Source of the DNA: Clostridia bacterium
Lineage (GTDB): Bacteria > Bacillota > Clostridia > RGIG6154
DNA: 64,000 nt
Direction of reading: 5' to 3'
Assembly (NCBI GenBank): GCA_017626145.1
Contig: JAGAJK010000044.1
Location: 54,897 to 118,896 of the forward strand
The notes beneath the pieces are model-generated. The model was not told the origin of the DNA and searched no databases. It saw only the letters and a list, made by a program, of their open reading frames with translations. Position 1 is the stretch's first letter. The number at the start of each line of letters is the position of its first letter. Both the position numbers and the translations under genes were made by a program. Below are positions 1 to 7,289 of this stretch, in pieces.

Positions 1-117
1 AATACTTATGGCTACGAAATTTCCAAATATATGAGAAACACAAAATTCAACAACGAATGTCCTGATTTCTTTAGAGCATTTCCTAATCGTCCATGCGGTG
101 CTTATGAGCATTTTTAA
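1..117 (+). CDS. C-terminal end of an unrecognised protein (5' cut by window)
   Basis: Frame 1 is open from the first base to a TAA at 115-117 and gives 38 residues ending FPNRPCGAYEHF. The composition looks like real protein (aromatic, Asn/Cys/Pro mix) and a good intrinsic terminator follows at 187-213, so this is probably the end of a genuine gene that starts outside the window. I do not recognise the family from so short a tail and assign no function. Confidence 0.55.
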   Translation, partial: NTYGYEISKYMRNTKFNNECPDFFRAFPNRPCGAYEHF

Positions 118-186
118 TAAAAGTGATGCCGCCGAATTAAGAAACGTGGTCGTTTTCAAAAAAATATCGCATAATCAAGTAAAAAT

Positions 187-213
187 CTGCACACGAAAAG
201 TGTGCGGTTTTTT
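187..213 (+). terminator. Intrinsic terminator of the upstream partial gene
   Basis: Stem GCACAC / GTGTGC, extended by C-G and T-G pairs, with loop GAAAA and followed by a run of six T. It lies 70 nt after the stop codon at 117. Confidence 0.75.
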
Positions 214-331
214 ATATATTGGTAATAAAATCTTAAATTTGAGAAGTAAAATCTTAAAATTGAGAATTGTTTTGAATGTGCTTCAATGGTATAATTTTTT
301 GAGAATGTATGTTTGAAATGATGAGAATGAG

Positions 332-601
332 GTGAAAAAGTTTTTTGCACTATTTCTTATATTTTGTGTGCTTTTAAACTCAGTTGTATTAGCAAGCGCT
401 GATGAACATATATGGTCAAATGCATCTGAGTGGGCTGTTGATGAACTGAAAAATGCAGAAATAGCAGGTTTAATTCCCGAAAGTTTTAATGACAAAGATT
501 TGACAAATATGTATGGTATTTACTCAATTCCGTATCGGTTACAAAAAATCTCCCGAATTTGCCGCTTATGCAAATTCGGAAGATTTAACAGTTTAAAGTG
601 A
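332..601 (+). pseudogene. Truncated S-layer-homology (SLH) protein remnant
   Basis: A GTG start at 332 after AATGAGGTGA opens with a clear signal peptide (KK, then a hydrophobic core ending near VLASADE). It continues into the first half of an SLH motif, with key words WAVDELKNAEIAGLIP and DLTN. In intact SLH domains DLT is followed by an ITR.EF helix. Here the sequence switches to unrelated residues (MYGIYSIPYR...) at about position 510. The remaining frame runs through the glycyl-radical-enzyme terminator and into the end of that gene on the other strand, so it is not natural coding. I read this as the 5' stump of a surface protein whose remainder was lost at a junction between about 510 and 540. 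A very short secreted protein cannot be excluded. Confidence 0.6.
543..586 (-). terminator. Intrinsic terminator of the glycyl-radical enzyme gene
   Basis: Read on the minus strand, a 17-bp stem with one mismatch (arms 570-586 and 546-562, 7-nt loop) runs directly into TTTTTT at 543-548. It begins 7 nt past the stop codon at 593. Confidence 0.85.
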
Positions 602-2704
602 ATGTTCGGTTCGTGCGATTACCTCTTGTTGCATATTTGGTTCAAGTGAAACAAAATAATCACTGTATCCGCCTATACGAACAACAAGGTCACGGTATTG
701 TTCGGGATTATCAACCGCTTTTAAAAGAGTGTCTTTATCAACAACATTTATCTGTATTTCAAAACCGCCTCTGGAAAGGTATGTTTTAACCAGATTTTTC
801 ATAGTTTCAACAGAGTTCGGCCCTAAAGATTTCTTGGAAAACTTCATATTTACGGCAACACCGCCTATTAATTCGTGGTGTTCCCATTTTGTTGAAGATA
901 TAATTGATGCAGTAGGTCCCTTCATTTCTCTTCCCTGACAAGGGCCGGAGCCGTCTCCCAAAGGAAAGCCTGCACGTCTGCCATCAGGCGTTGCTCCTGT
1001 TTGTCTGCCGAAGCTTTCGTGTCTTATCCAGCAGAATACACTTGGTATAAGATTTGCGTTAGAATGAACGCCTTCATGCTTTTTACATTCCGAAACTATA
1101 TGCTTTATTATTAAATCAAAATACTTATCAACATCATCGTTATCGTTGCCGTATTTGGGAATAGTGTTTAAAATGCGTTGCCTTAAAACTTCGTTGTTTT
1201 TAAAATCGTCATCAATAATTTCTTTTAATTCTTTTATGGTGAATTCCTTTTTATCAAAAACAAGTTCTTTTATGGCATATAAAGAATCCACAAGATTTGC
1301 CATGCCCACAAAACTTGGCATTATCCAGTTATATCTCGCTCCCCCACGCTCAATATCGAGTCCTCTTTCAAGACAATCGTTAACAAAGCAAGAAAGCAAC
1401 GGATTTAATGAATTGTTACATCTGTCATTTCTTTGATTTATTTCAACCTCTAAATTGTTTTTAATTTTTTCATCAAGAACAGAATAAATTTTTTCTATAA
1501 GTTCATCAAAAGAATTATATTCTCGGTCCATAACATCCAAAAGCAGTTGCGCCATATTGGTATAAGGACTTGCAACCCATACATTTGATGATGCTACAGG
1601 CGTTATTTCAACACAGTTGCTGTGAATATAACTGCAGGCTTCTTTTTCGGGAACACCGTAGCTTTTAAGACCTTTTATTATAACATCGTCATTAAAAATT
1701 GCAGGATGCGAACGTCCGTGTGTTAAAATTTCACAAGCCATTTCTATGTATTCATCATCCATACCTTCAGTGTAACAAAAACCAACCGAAGGATACACCA
1801 GTCGAATATCGTCAATCACCTGCATACACATCTTTGTTAAATCGTTTTGAACAATTTCGTTATTTTCGTCACGGCCGCCTACCATATAACCATTGGAAAC
1901 ACCTCCGGCAACATTTCTGTTAATCTGAATTCCCACACAATCTAAAAGAAGGTGTGCAAACTCTTTGGTTATAACTTTATTTTCTATATCGTTTTTATAA
2001 TACTTATACAAATAACGGTCGGGATGACCTAACTGAAACTGCAATATTGAGTATCTATATGGATTATACCCCAAACAATATGTAATAAAGCTTACCGATT
2101 GAACTGCTTCATAAAAGCTTTCTGCAGGATATTTGGGCACTTTTCTGCAAATTTTCGAAATTGTTTCAAGTTCTTTTTTTCTTTCTTCATTCTTTTCGGA
2201 TTCAGCAAGTCTTTTTGCTTCATCGGCATAATTTTCAGAATGAACAATAACTGCGTCTAAACATTTTTTACAGGATTGATAAAAAGGTATTTTGTCATCA
2301 GTTGCAGTTTCTATGTATTTATCTATTTTTTCTATTATTCCTGCAATACCCAAATTTAAAATAATATCATAGTCTATTGACATATGCGAATCCTGACCGC
2401 CACCGGCTTTTTGAGCAGTTTTTTTCCATACATCAAGATAAGTTTCATTATATTCCTTTTTTTCCTCTTCATTTAAAAACAAACCGTATTTACCCACAAC
2501 AAGCTCATCATCACTTATATTGGGACGCATTTTTGCAAAGGCTTCATAAAATGAATTTGCGTATTTTTCCACATTTGATGTGTCACAATCTGTGCCGAAA
2601 TTTTTAAAGAAGTAGTAAATAAAATCTTCTCTGTATATAGGATTTTTTAATAAACTACCTTGTTTCTCAAGTGCAATTTTTCGTAATCTTTCAATTCTTT
2701 CCAT
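593..2704 (-). CDS. Glycyl radical enzyme (PFL / dehydratase-like family), class unknown
   Basis: A 703-residue glycyl radical enzyme. The C-terminal radical loop is RIGGYSDYF (radical glycine about Gly679). The catalytic finger is SNCVE with Cys364 and Glu366. The Cys-x-Glu arrangement is that of the dehydratase, choline-lyase and isethionate-lyase branch, not the Cys-Cys pair of pyruvate formate-lyase. N-terminal words DELVVG (67-71) and HMSIDYD are typical of that branch. At 703 residues it is shorter than the roughly 780-850 of the characterised dehydratases and CutC. Such enzymes need a radical-SAM activase, and none is adjacent: the only radical-SAM gene in the window is nrdG. A truncated AraC regulator stump sits just upstream, suggesting a former substrate-induced operon. 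The start is supported by a GGGGG-type RBS about 7 nt upstream. The substrate cannot be predicted. The gene is intact. Confidence 0.9.
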   Translation of the reverse strand: MERIERLRKIALEKQGSLLKNPIYREDFIYYFFKNFGTDCDTSNVEKYANSFYEAFAKMRPNISDDELVVGKYGLFLNEEEKKEYNETYLDVWKKTAQKAGGGQDSHMSIDYDIILNLGIAGIIEKIDKYIETATDDKIPFYQSCKKCLDAVIVHSENYADEAKRLAESEKNEERKKELETISKICRKVPKYPAESFYEAVQSVSFITYCLGYNPYRYSILQFQLGHPDRYLYKYYKNDIENKVITKEFAHLLLDCVGIQINRNVAGGVSNGYMVGGRDENNEIVQNDLTKMCMQVIDDIRLVYPSVGFCYTEGMDDEYIEMACEILTHGRSHPAIFNDDVIIKGLKSYGVPEKEACSYIHSNCVEITPVASSNVWVASPYTNMAQLLLDVMDREYNSFDELIEKIYSVLDEKIKNNLEVEINQRNDRCNNSLNPLLSCFVNDCLERGLDIERGGARYNWIMPSFVGMANLVDSLYAIKELVFDKKEFTIKELKEIIDDDFKNNEVLRQRILNTIPKYGNDNDDVDKYFDLIIKHIVSECKKHEGVHSNANLIPSVFCWIRHESFGRQTGATPDGRRAGFPLGDGSGPCQGREMKGPTASIISSTKWEHHELIGGVAVNMKFSKKSLGPNSVETMKNLVKTYLSRGGFEIQINVVDKDTLLKAVDNPEQYRDLVVRIGGYSDYFVSLEPNMQQEVIARTEHSL

Positions 2705-2730
2705 AAAAATACCCCCTTTTTGGTGTTAAT

Positions 2731-2759
2731 ACTATAACATACTATTACTTAAAAATCAA
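2731..2759 (-). promoter_or_regulatory. Predicted sigma-A promoter of the glycyl-radical enzyme
   Basis: On the minus strand TTGATT (2754-2759) and TATAGT (2731-2736) are 17 bp apart, upstream of the start at 2704. The -35 box overlaps the stop codon of the AraC remnant. Confidence 0.5.
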
Positions 2760-2836
2760 TGAAAATTCAAACTTTTTCTGTATTCTGTAGGCGACATTCC
2801 CATATATTTTTTAAAAAGCCTGTTTATGCCGATAAT
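2756..2836 (-). pseudogene. C-terminal stump of an AraC-family regulator
   Basis: Translated on the minus strand, 26 residues including GINRLFKKYMGMSPTEYR end in TGA at 2756-2758. This is the last recognition helix and signature (LFKKYMGMSPTEYR) of the AraC/XylS DNA-binding domain. A TAA at 2837-2839 closes the frame upstream, and the preceding sequence is the terminator of the DUF3006 gene, so the rest of the regulator has been deleted. It lies in the same orientation as, and 51 nt upstream of, the glycyl-radical enzyme. That fits a lost regulator-enzyme pair. It does not match either intact AraC protein in the window. Confidence 0.8.
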
Positions 2837-2838
2837 TT

Positions 2839-2878
2839 AAAAAACAAGGAGAGAAAAATCGTTGATTTTTCTCTCCTT
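2839..2878 (-). terminator. Terminator of the hydrolase-DMT-DUF3006 operon
   Basis: A perfect 15-bp stem (2846-2860 with 2864-2878) overlaps the DUF3006 stop codon. On the minus strand it is followed by TTGTTTTTT. Its centre, AAAAATC-GTT-GATTTTT, is shared with the terminators at 44.8 and 48.8 kb. Confidence 0.8.
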
Positions 2879-3077
2879 ATTTATTAAAAAGGTTATTTAG
2901 TCTGTTTTTCAGATTTTCTTTTCTTTTTAATGTTTCTTCTTCGTTATAAACAATTTCAATTACCGCTCCTTCACCTGCACCTTCAGGAAGAATTTCGGCA
3001 GGTAACTCAATCATTTTCCCGTCTTCTTTTTCGCAAACAGCAACATTTTCTTCTATTCTATCAATAATCAGCTTCAA
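2877..3077 (-). CDS. DUF3006 family small protein
   Basis: 66 residues beginning MKLIIDRIEENVAVCE, with a short beta-rich body (ELPAEILPEGAGEGAVIEIVY) and a charged helical tail. This is the usual size and layout of DUF3006 proteins of Firmicutes, whose function is unknown. They are often found beside unrelated transport or competence genes. It starts 11 nt after the DMT transporter ends, so it is the last gene of a three-gene operon that closes at the hairpin 2846-2878. An AGGAGG-type RBS precedes the ATG. Confidence 0.8.
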   Translation of the reverse strand: MKLIIDRIEENVAVCEKEDGKMIELPAEILPEGAGEGAVIEIVYNEEETLKRKENLKNRLNNLFNK

Positions 3078-3088
3078 AAAAACTCCTC

Positions 3089-3973
3089 CTATACCAAGTT
3101 AATAATGCAAAGAGCTATAAATGCCAACACCAAACCTACTGCACTTTTAACAGTTATTTTTTCCTTAAAGGCAACCGATGCCATCACAGCCGAAATCAAT
3201 AGTGCCGCTCCCTGATTTAGGGGATATAATTTTGCTGCATCTATAAGTCCTGCCGCTTTCACCTTGAAAAACGAATTTACAAAAAGACCAACTGCCATAA
3301 TAATTACATAAATTGCTATTCCTTTCGTTTTTTCAAGGCTCTTTTGTTTTTCTTTTTGCGTAAGGAACATAATTAAAATTACAAGAAAGCTTACTATGTA
3401 CGAATAAAAATTAAAAACCGAATTTATACCGTCAGGCTTTAAACGCACAAACAATTTCTGCGACAAGTCCGCCATACCGTTACATATACCTGCGGCTACC
3501 AAAACAAAATTTCCAAATACAGTAGTCTTTCCCACAACGCTTTTATTGTATGAGCTCATAATAAAAACAGCTATAACAAGCACGACAAATCCTATCCACT
3601 GCAAAAACTTCACCTGTTCGTCAAAAAGAACACTGCAAACTACAAGAGGTATTATTGTACCAAGTGTAAGAGAAACCTCTATCATAGTATAAGCACCGCT
3701 TCGAACGGCAAAAATCCAGGTTATAACAAAAAATGCAGAAAATACGCCCGACATTGCCGAAATTAAAAGTGTTTGTGCATCTACTTTAAAAGCATCAATA
3801 CCGCCGTCGGCAAAAATTGCAAGAGCACCGCCTATAATTATACAAAGAAGCATACGAAGCATATTAAGAGCCATTACTTCGCTTACCGAATTAATAAGAG
3901 TACTTGTTTTCTTTCCACAATATGCTTTTGCTGTTCCGCCAATAAGAGCAATAACTAAAAATAAATATCCCAT
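3089..3973 (-). CDS. EamA/DMT-superfamily transporter
   Basis: 294 residues forming about ten hydrophobic helices in two similar halves, the layout of the drug/metabolite (EamA) permeases of the inner membrane. The second half keeps the pattern PLNQGAALLISAVMASVAFKEK, a helix pair followed by a charged turn, that is typical at the C-terminus of this family. Such proteins export or import small metabolites; the substrate cannot be read from sequence. It lies 10 nt after the hydrolase and 11 nt before DUF3006, so all three are likely co-transcribed. Confidence 0.85.
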   Translation of the reverse strand: MGYLFLVIALIGGTAKAYCGKKTSTLINSVSEVMALNMLRMLLCIIIGGALAIFADGGIDAFKVDAQTLLISAMSGVFSAFFVITWIFAVRSGAYTMIEVSLTLGTIIPLVVCSVLFDEQVKFLQWIGFVVLVIAVFIMSSYNKSVVGKTTVFGNFVLVAAGICNGMADLSQKLFVRLKPDGINSVFNFYSYIVSFLVILIMFLTQKEKQKSLEKTKGIAIYVIIMAVGLFVNSFFKVKAAGLIDAAKLYPLNQGAALLISAVMASVAFKEKITVKSAVGLVLAFIALCIINLV

Positions 3974-3983
3974 AAAAATTCAC

Positions 3984-4661
3984 CTACGCGTAAATATTGC
4001 TGTCATCAAATTCGCCTGTTATCTCATTTATATTTATGTTTTTATATGTAAGAAACCACTTGTAAACTTCAGGGTTTGAGTATGTATCTGTCCAGGCATC
4101 GTGCTCATTTTCCGGATAAACTGTAAGACGTGCGTTTCCGCCGTTTTTGTTTGTTCTTCTTACCATTTCTTCCGATTCGCTGCATAAAACGATTGGGTCT
4201 TTAGCACCGTGAAACGCCCATACGGGAACATTTCGCAGACGGTATGTATTCCATGCCATTCCACCACCGCAAACGGGAACAATAGCTGCAAAATACTCGG
4301 GCATACTCATAGCCAGACTCCATGTTGCGTATCCGCCCATACTTGCACCTGTTAAATAAACTCTTTCCTTATCGCAAAAATCCTGTGATGTAATCATTTT
4401 GACCCATTCTTCAAGAGTTTCAAATAAATCAAGCCAGGAATTTTCCGTGCAATGAGGAGCTGCCAGAATAAAAGGAAACTCTTTGTCACTCTCTGCATAC
4501 TTATAAGCACCGCCGTTGGTAATTTCCGATATGTCACATTCTCTTGTTCCTGCACCGTGAAGATATATCAAAACAGGATACTTTTCGCCCGACTGATAGT
4601 TTTCAGGGAATCTTATCAAATAATTTAATTTTCCAAAGTTTTTCTTTTCCACAATAGTCAC
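3984..4661 (-). CDS. Alpha/beta hydrolase (prolyl-oligopeptidase/esterase type)
   Basis: 225 residues of a single alpha/beta-hydrolase domain without a signal peptide, so cytoplasmic. The nucleophile elbow is GASMGG with Ser107. The acid is probably Asp155 (HGAKDPIV) and the base His187 (ENEHDAW). The oxyanion segment LHGAGTR lies near residue 35. This is the architecture of the phospholipase/carboxylesterase and LpqC-like esterases that act on acylated sugars or lipids. It is first in the operon with a DMT transporter and DUF3006. The substrate is unknown. Confidence 0.85.
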   Translation of the reverse strand: MTIVEKKNFGKLNYLIRFPENYQSGEKYPVLIYLHGAGTRECDISEITNGGAYKYAESDKEFPFILAAPHCTENSWLDLFETLEEWVKMITSQDFCDKERVYLTGASMGGYATWSLAMSMPEYFAAIVPVCGGGMAWNTYRLRNVPVWAFHGAKDPIVLCSESEEMVRRTNKNGGNARLTVYPENEHDAWTDTYSNPEVYKWFLTYKNININEITGEFDDSNIYA

Positions 4662-4669
4662 CTATAGTA

Positions 4670-4694
4670 AAGGGACTGTAATGCACAGTCCCAG
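4670..4694 (-). terminator. Hairpin after the CofE-like gene
   Basis: An 8-bp perfect stem GGGACTGT / ACAGTCCC (4672-4679, 4685-4692) lies between the CofE-like stop and the hydrolase start. The following minus-strand sequence TTTACTAT is a weak T-tract, so termination may be partial. Confidence 0.55.
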
Positions 4695-4698
4695 ATTT

Positions 4699-5889
4699 TT
4701 AGTTTGTATAGTTATCAAAGTAACCCTGAACAAGAACTATTGGTGTTCCCTTATCGCCCGAGCCACTTGTAAGGTCACAAAGCGAACCGATTAAGTCAGT
4801 AATTCTTCTTGGAGTTGTTCCCTGAGACGCCATACTACCGGCAAGGTCAGCATCCTTTTTACGGATTTTTTCTTCAATTGCTTTCTTTAAAGCTTCGCCC
4901 GAAAGGTCTGCAAAATCGTTATCTGCGAGGTACTTTAGCTTAAGCTCATTAGGGGTACCTTCAAGACCGGATGTATTCGCAACAGAAACGCTTGGATCTG
5001 CAAGCTCCCAGATTTTTCCAACGGGGTCTTTGAATGCACCGTCGCCGTATACCATAGCTTCTATATGCTTACCTGTTTTTTCAAGCATCCTGGATTGAAT
5101 TTCGAGTACAAGATCCATACATTCATTAGGGAATAATTTAATAGTATCTTCAGTTGATTTATTTGAACCTAAAAGACCGAACTTTGAATTATAACCACTG
5201 CCGTCAACAGACTCTGTTAAAATATCATCAAGACCTAAAACAACTTCAGCGCCTGCTTCCTTTAAAATTCTCTTTGTTCTCATTCTTGTATGAATATCAC
5301 AGGTTAAAACATTTTTAGTATAATCAAGAATTACTCTTGGGTTGTTTGCAAAAATAATCTCCGCTTCCGCTCCGCATTCACGGATTAAATCGCCGTAATA
5401 CTCAACATAGTCAACACATGTAAACGGATGCTTGTTTACTCCGAATAATTCTCTGTATTTCTTTTCATCCAAAACATCGGAATAAGGATTAACGCCTGCT
5501 GCATCAAGCTTGTCCAATGATACAAGCTCATTACCCACTTCATCGGAAGGATAGCTAAGCATTAAAACAATTTTCTTTGCAGCCTTCGCAATACCTCTTA
5601 AGCAGATTGCAAAACGGTTACGTGAAAGAATAGGAAAAATAACGCCTATGGTTTCGCTTCCGAGCTTTGCCTGAACGTCCTTTGAAATTGCATCAATTGA
5701 CGCATAATTACCCTGTGCACGTGCAACTACCGATTCGGTAACGCAAATTACATCACGGTCATTAAACGAAAAATTATCAGTTTCCGATGCTTCAAGAACG
5801 CTTGTTACTACAATCTCCGCAAGATTATCACCTTCACGGATGATTGGGCAACGGATGCCTCTTGATGTTGTTCCTACATTTCTTGCCAT
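4699..5889 (-). CDS. CofE-like (F420-0:gamma-glutamyl ligase family) protein
   Basis: 396 residues resembling the CofE/FbiB family (PF01996), which adds glutamate to coenzyme F420. Features are the N-terminal strand with VTSVLEAS and FSFNDRDVICVTESVVARAQGN, the central glycine-rich ADP/substrate segments, and the C-terminal DGAFKDPVGKIWELADPS block. Archaeal CofE is about 250 residues, so this carries about 150 extra residues, as in a set of uncharacterised clostridial homologues. No F420 biosynthetic partner (CofC, CofD, CofG/H) is present here, and Clostridia are not known F420 producers. It may therefore ligate an amino acid to another substrate. It is monocistronic. Confidence 0.75.
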   Translation of the reverse strand: MARNVGTTSRGIRCPIIREGDNLAEIVVTSVLEASETDNFSFNDRDVICVTESVVARAQGNYASIDAISKDVQAKLGSETIGVIFPILSRNRFAICLRGIAKAAKKIVLMLSYPSDEVGNELVSLDKLDAAGVNPYSDVLDEKKYRELFGVNKHPFTCVDYVEYYGDLIRECGAEAEIIFANNPRVILDYTKNVLTCDIHTRMRTKRILKEAGAEVVLGLDDILTESVDGSGYNSKFGLLGSNKSTEDTIKLFPNECMDLVLEIQSRMLEKTGKHIEAMVYGDGAFKDPVGKIWELADPSVSVANTSGLEGTPNELKLKYLADNDFADLSGEALKKAIEEKIRKKDADLAGSMASQGTTPRRITDLIGSLCDLTSGSGDKGTPIVLVQGYFDNYTN

Positions 5890-6286
5890 ATATATTCCTC
5901 TTTTCTCCGACTAAGAAAGCCGATTTTAACAAATAAATATACAAAATCTTTACCACACTATATTTTATAACAAAAATTGAATAATTACAATATGTTTTTA
6001 AAAAATTTTTAAATTTTTTGCAGGTTTTTGGTATTGTTCCTGCAATTTTAAAATAAAAAAAGGATTTTTTACAGTTTTGGGGTATTATATAATAAAAGGA
6101 TGTGATAACGTGAAAGCTACTTTCCCGTTATGCCTCCGGCGGATTTAAATAGCCCGTGCGAAATTTTCTTTGTTTACGCAAAGAAACGCACGTGGGCAAA
6201 AAAATCTCTTATCATTCCTTGCCATACAGATAAGAGAAATTTCTTCACTATTTATGCCGATGTATGGCGGCGGAACGGAGATTTTT
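5890..6286. other. 397-nt intergenic region with a structured leader
   Basis: The left half is very AT-rich and holds the unseen promoter of the CofE-like gene. The right half (6105-6242) carries three consecutive inverted repeats ahead of the flavoprotein-rubredoxin gene, described separately. A TATAAT at 6086-6091 may be the -10 box of that gene, but no convincing -35 was found. No gene is seen; the frame from 6170 is an extension of the downstream gene through hairpins. Confidence 0.5.
6105..6242 (+). ncRNA. Structured 5' leader: three tandem hairpins before the flavoprotein-rubredoxin gene
   Basis: Stem 1 is ATAACG / CGTTAT (6105-6110, 6126-6131) with an inner GAAAG / CTTTC. Stem 2 is GCCCGTGCG (6152-6160) with CGCACGTGGGC (6187-6197) and an inner TTCTTTG / CAAAGAA. 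Stem 3 is AAATCTCTTATC (6202-6213) with GATAAGAGAAATTT (6229-6242). The last stem ends 45 nt before the start codon and none has a T-tract, so they are not ordinary terminators. No known riboswitch consensus is recognised. It could be a regulatory leader or a dispersed intergenic repeat. Confidence 0.45.
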
Positions 6287-6898
6287 ATGTCAACAATTAA
6301 TAACGAAGCTATATTCAGTCTATCTTACGGTCTTTTTGTTCTTACAGCTAAAACCTCAAAGGATAACGGTTGCATTATAAATACCGTTCAGCAGGTTACA
6401 CAGAATCCTTTAAGAATATCAATTACCGTAAATAAAAGCAATTATACCCACGATATGATTATGGAAACAAAAAAATTCAACGTTTCTGTACTTACTGAAA
6501 GTACGCCCTTCTCCATCTTTGAAAGATTCGGTTTTTCAAGCGGAAGAGATACCGATAAATTTGAAGGCTTTGATGATGTGGCAAAAACAGAAAATGAAAT
6601 TTTGTACCTTACAAAATACACAAATGCCGTTATTTCAGGTGATGTAATCGAAACCGTAGATTTGGGTACTCACACTCTGTTTATTGCAGATGTAACGGAA
6701 GCAATTAAATTAAATGATGAAAAAAGTGTTACCTACCAATATTATTTTGACAATATAAAGCCAAAGCCTCAGGCTGAAAAGAAAAAAGGTTATGTTTGCA
6801 AAATCTGCGGATATGTTTATGAGGGTGAAACGTTGCCTGACGATTTTGTATGCCCACTTTGTAAGCACGGTGCAGAGGATTTTGAACCACTTTCGTAA
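6287..6898 (+). CDS. hrb: Flavin reductase-like / rubredoxin fusion (high-molecular-weight rubredoxin)
   Basis: 203 residues. Positions 1-150 are an FMN-binding flavin-reductase-like split-barrel domain ([12 protein letters not shown]..., [27 protein letters not shown]). The last 39 residues are a complete rubredoxin with Cys171, Cys174, Cys189 and Cys192 ([10 protein letters not shown]...CPLC). This matches Hrb of acetogens and clostridia, where FMN and a rubredoxin iron relay electrons to an oxygen- or NO-reducing flavodiiron protein. No flavodiiron gene is in this window. The start at 6287 is chosen because GGAG lies 6 nt upstream and the domain begins there; the longer frame from 6170 would run through the leader hairpins. 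A terminator follows. Confidence 0.85.
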   Translation: MSTINNEAIFSLSYGLFVLTAKTSKDNGCIINTVQQVTQNPLRISITVNKSNYTHDMIMETKKFNVSVLTESTPFSIFERFGFSSGRDTDKFEGFDDVAKTENEILYLTKYTNAVISGDVIETVDLGTHTLFIADVTEAIKLNDEKSVTYQYYFDNIKPKPQAEKKKGYVCKICGYVYEGETLPDDFVCPLCKHGAEDFEPLS

Positions 6899-6918
6899 CA
6901 ATACTGAATTTTAAAAAT

Positions 6919-6950
6919 GACTGTAACAACCCTGTTGCAGTTATTTTTTT
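6919..6950 (+). terminator. Terminator of hrb
   Basis: A 9-bp stem ACTGTAACA / TGTTGCAGT with one wobble, a 4-nt loop ACCC, then TATTTTTTT. It begins 22 nt after the stop codon. Confidence 0.8.
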
Positions 6951-7203
6951 ATACACAAATCACTATCCTTATACATATTTATCCTTTTTTGAAAAAGTCA
7001 AATGGTAATTTCTGAATTTTTTTAAATCTTTTTAAATTTTTCCATACATTAATATTGGCAAACGTGGTATGCTAAAAATATTCAATATGAACTTCAAAGG
7101 TGTGCATTCTATGTTAATTTAACATTTTTTTGTTATCTTCGAACATTTTCCGCTTTCAAAATAATTTTTTTTTGAATTTTTTTAACTTTTTTTAGAAAAT
7201 ATG

Positions 7204-7232
7204 TTGCAAATTTTAGAAAATTATTGTAAAAT
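7204..7232 (+). promoter_or_regulatory. Candidate sigma-A promoter of pfkA
   Basis: TTGCAA (7204-7209) and TAAAAT (7227-7232) are separated by 17 bp. Two TATAAT sequences (7232-7237, 7243-7248) lie nearby but lack a well-spaced -35, so the exact -10 box is uncertain. Confidence 0.4.
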
Positions 7233-7289
7233 ATAATCTCAATATAATTTAGATGGGATTCTGATTTTATTTTTACAGGGGGTATATAT

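Larger units (their letters stand above)
6899..7289. other. 391-nt AT-rich intergenic region upstream of pfkA
   Basis: It contains the hrb terminator (6919-6950), a weak palindrome followed by T residues at 7111-7132, and a candidate pfkA promoter at 7204-7232. No gene or recognised RNA is seen. Confidence 0.6.

Noticed and set aside
4699..5889. F420 biosynthesis in this organism
   Set aside because: Only the CofE-like gene is seen; one homologue is not evidence for the pathway.
7087..7132. 11-codon leader peptide overlapping a small palindrome with T residues upstream of pfkA
   Set aside because: No RBS, weak 8-bp AT-only stem, and no run of regulatory codons; not enough for an attenuator.
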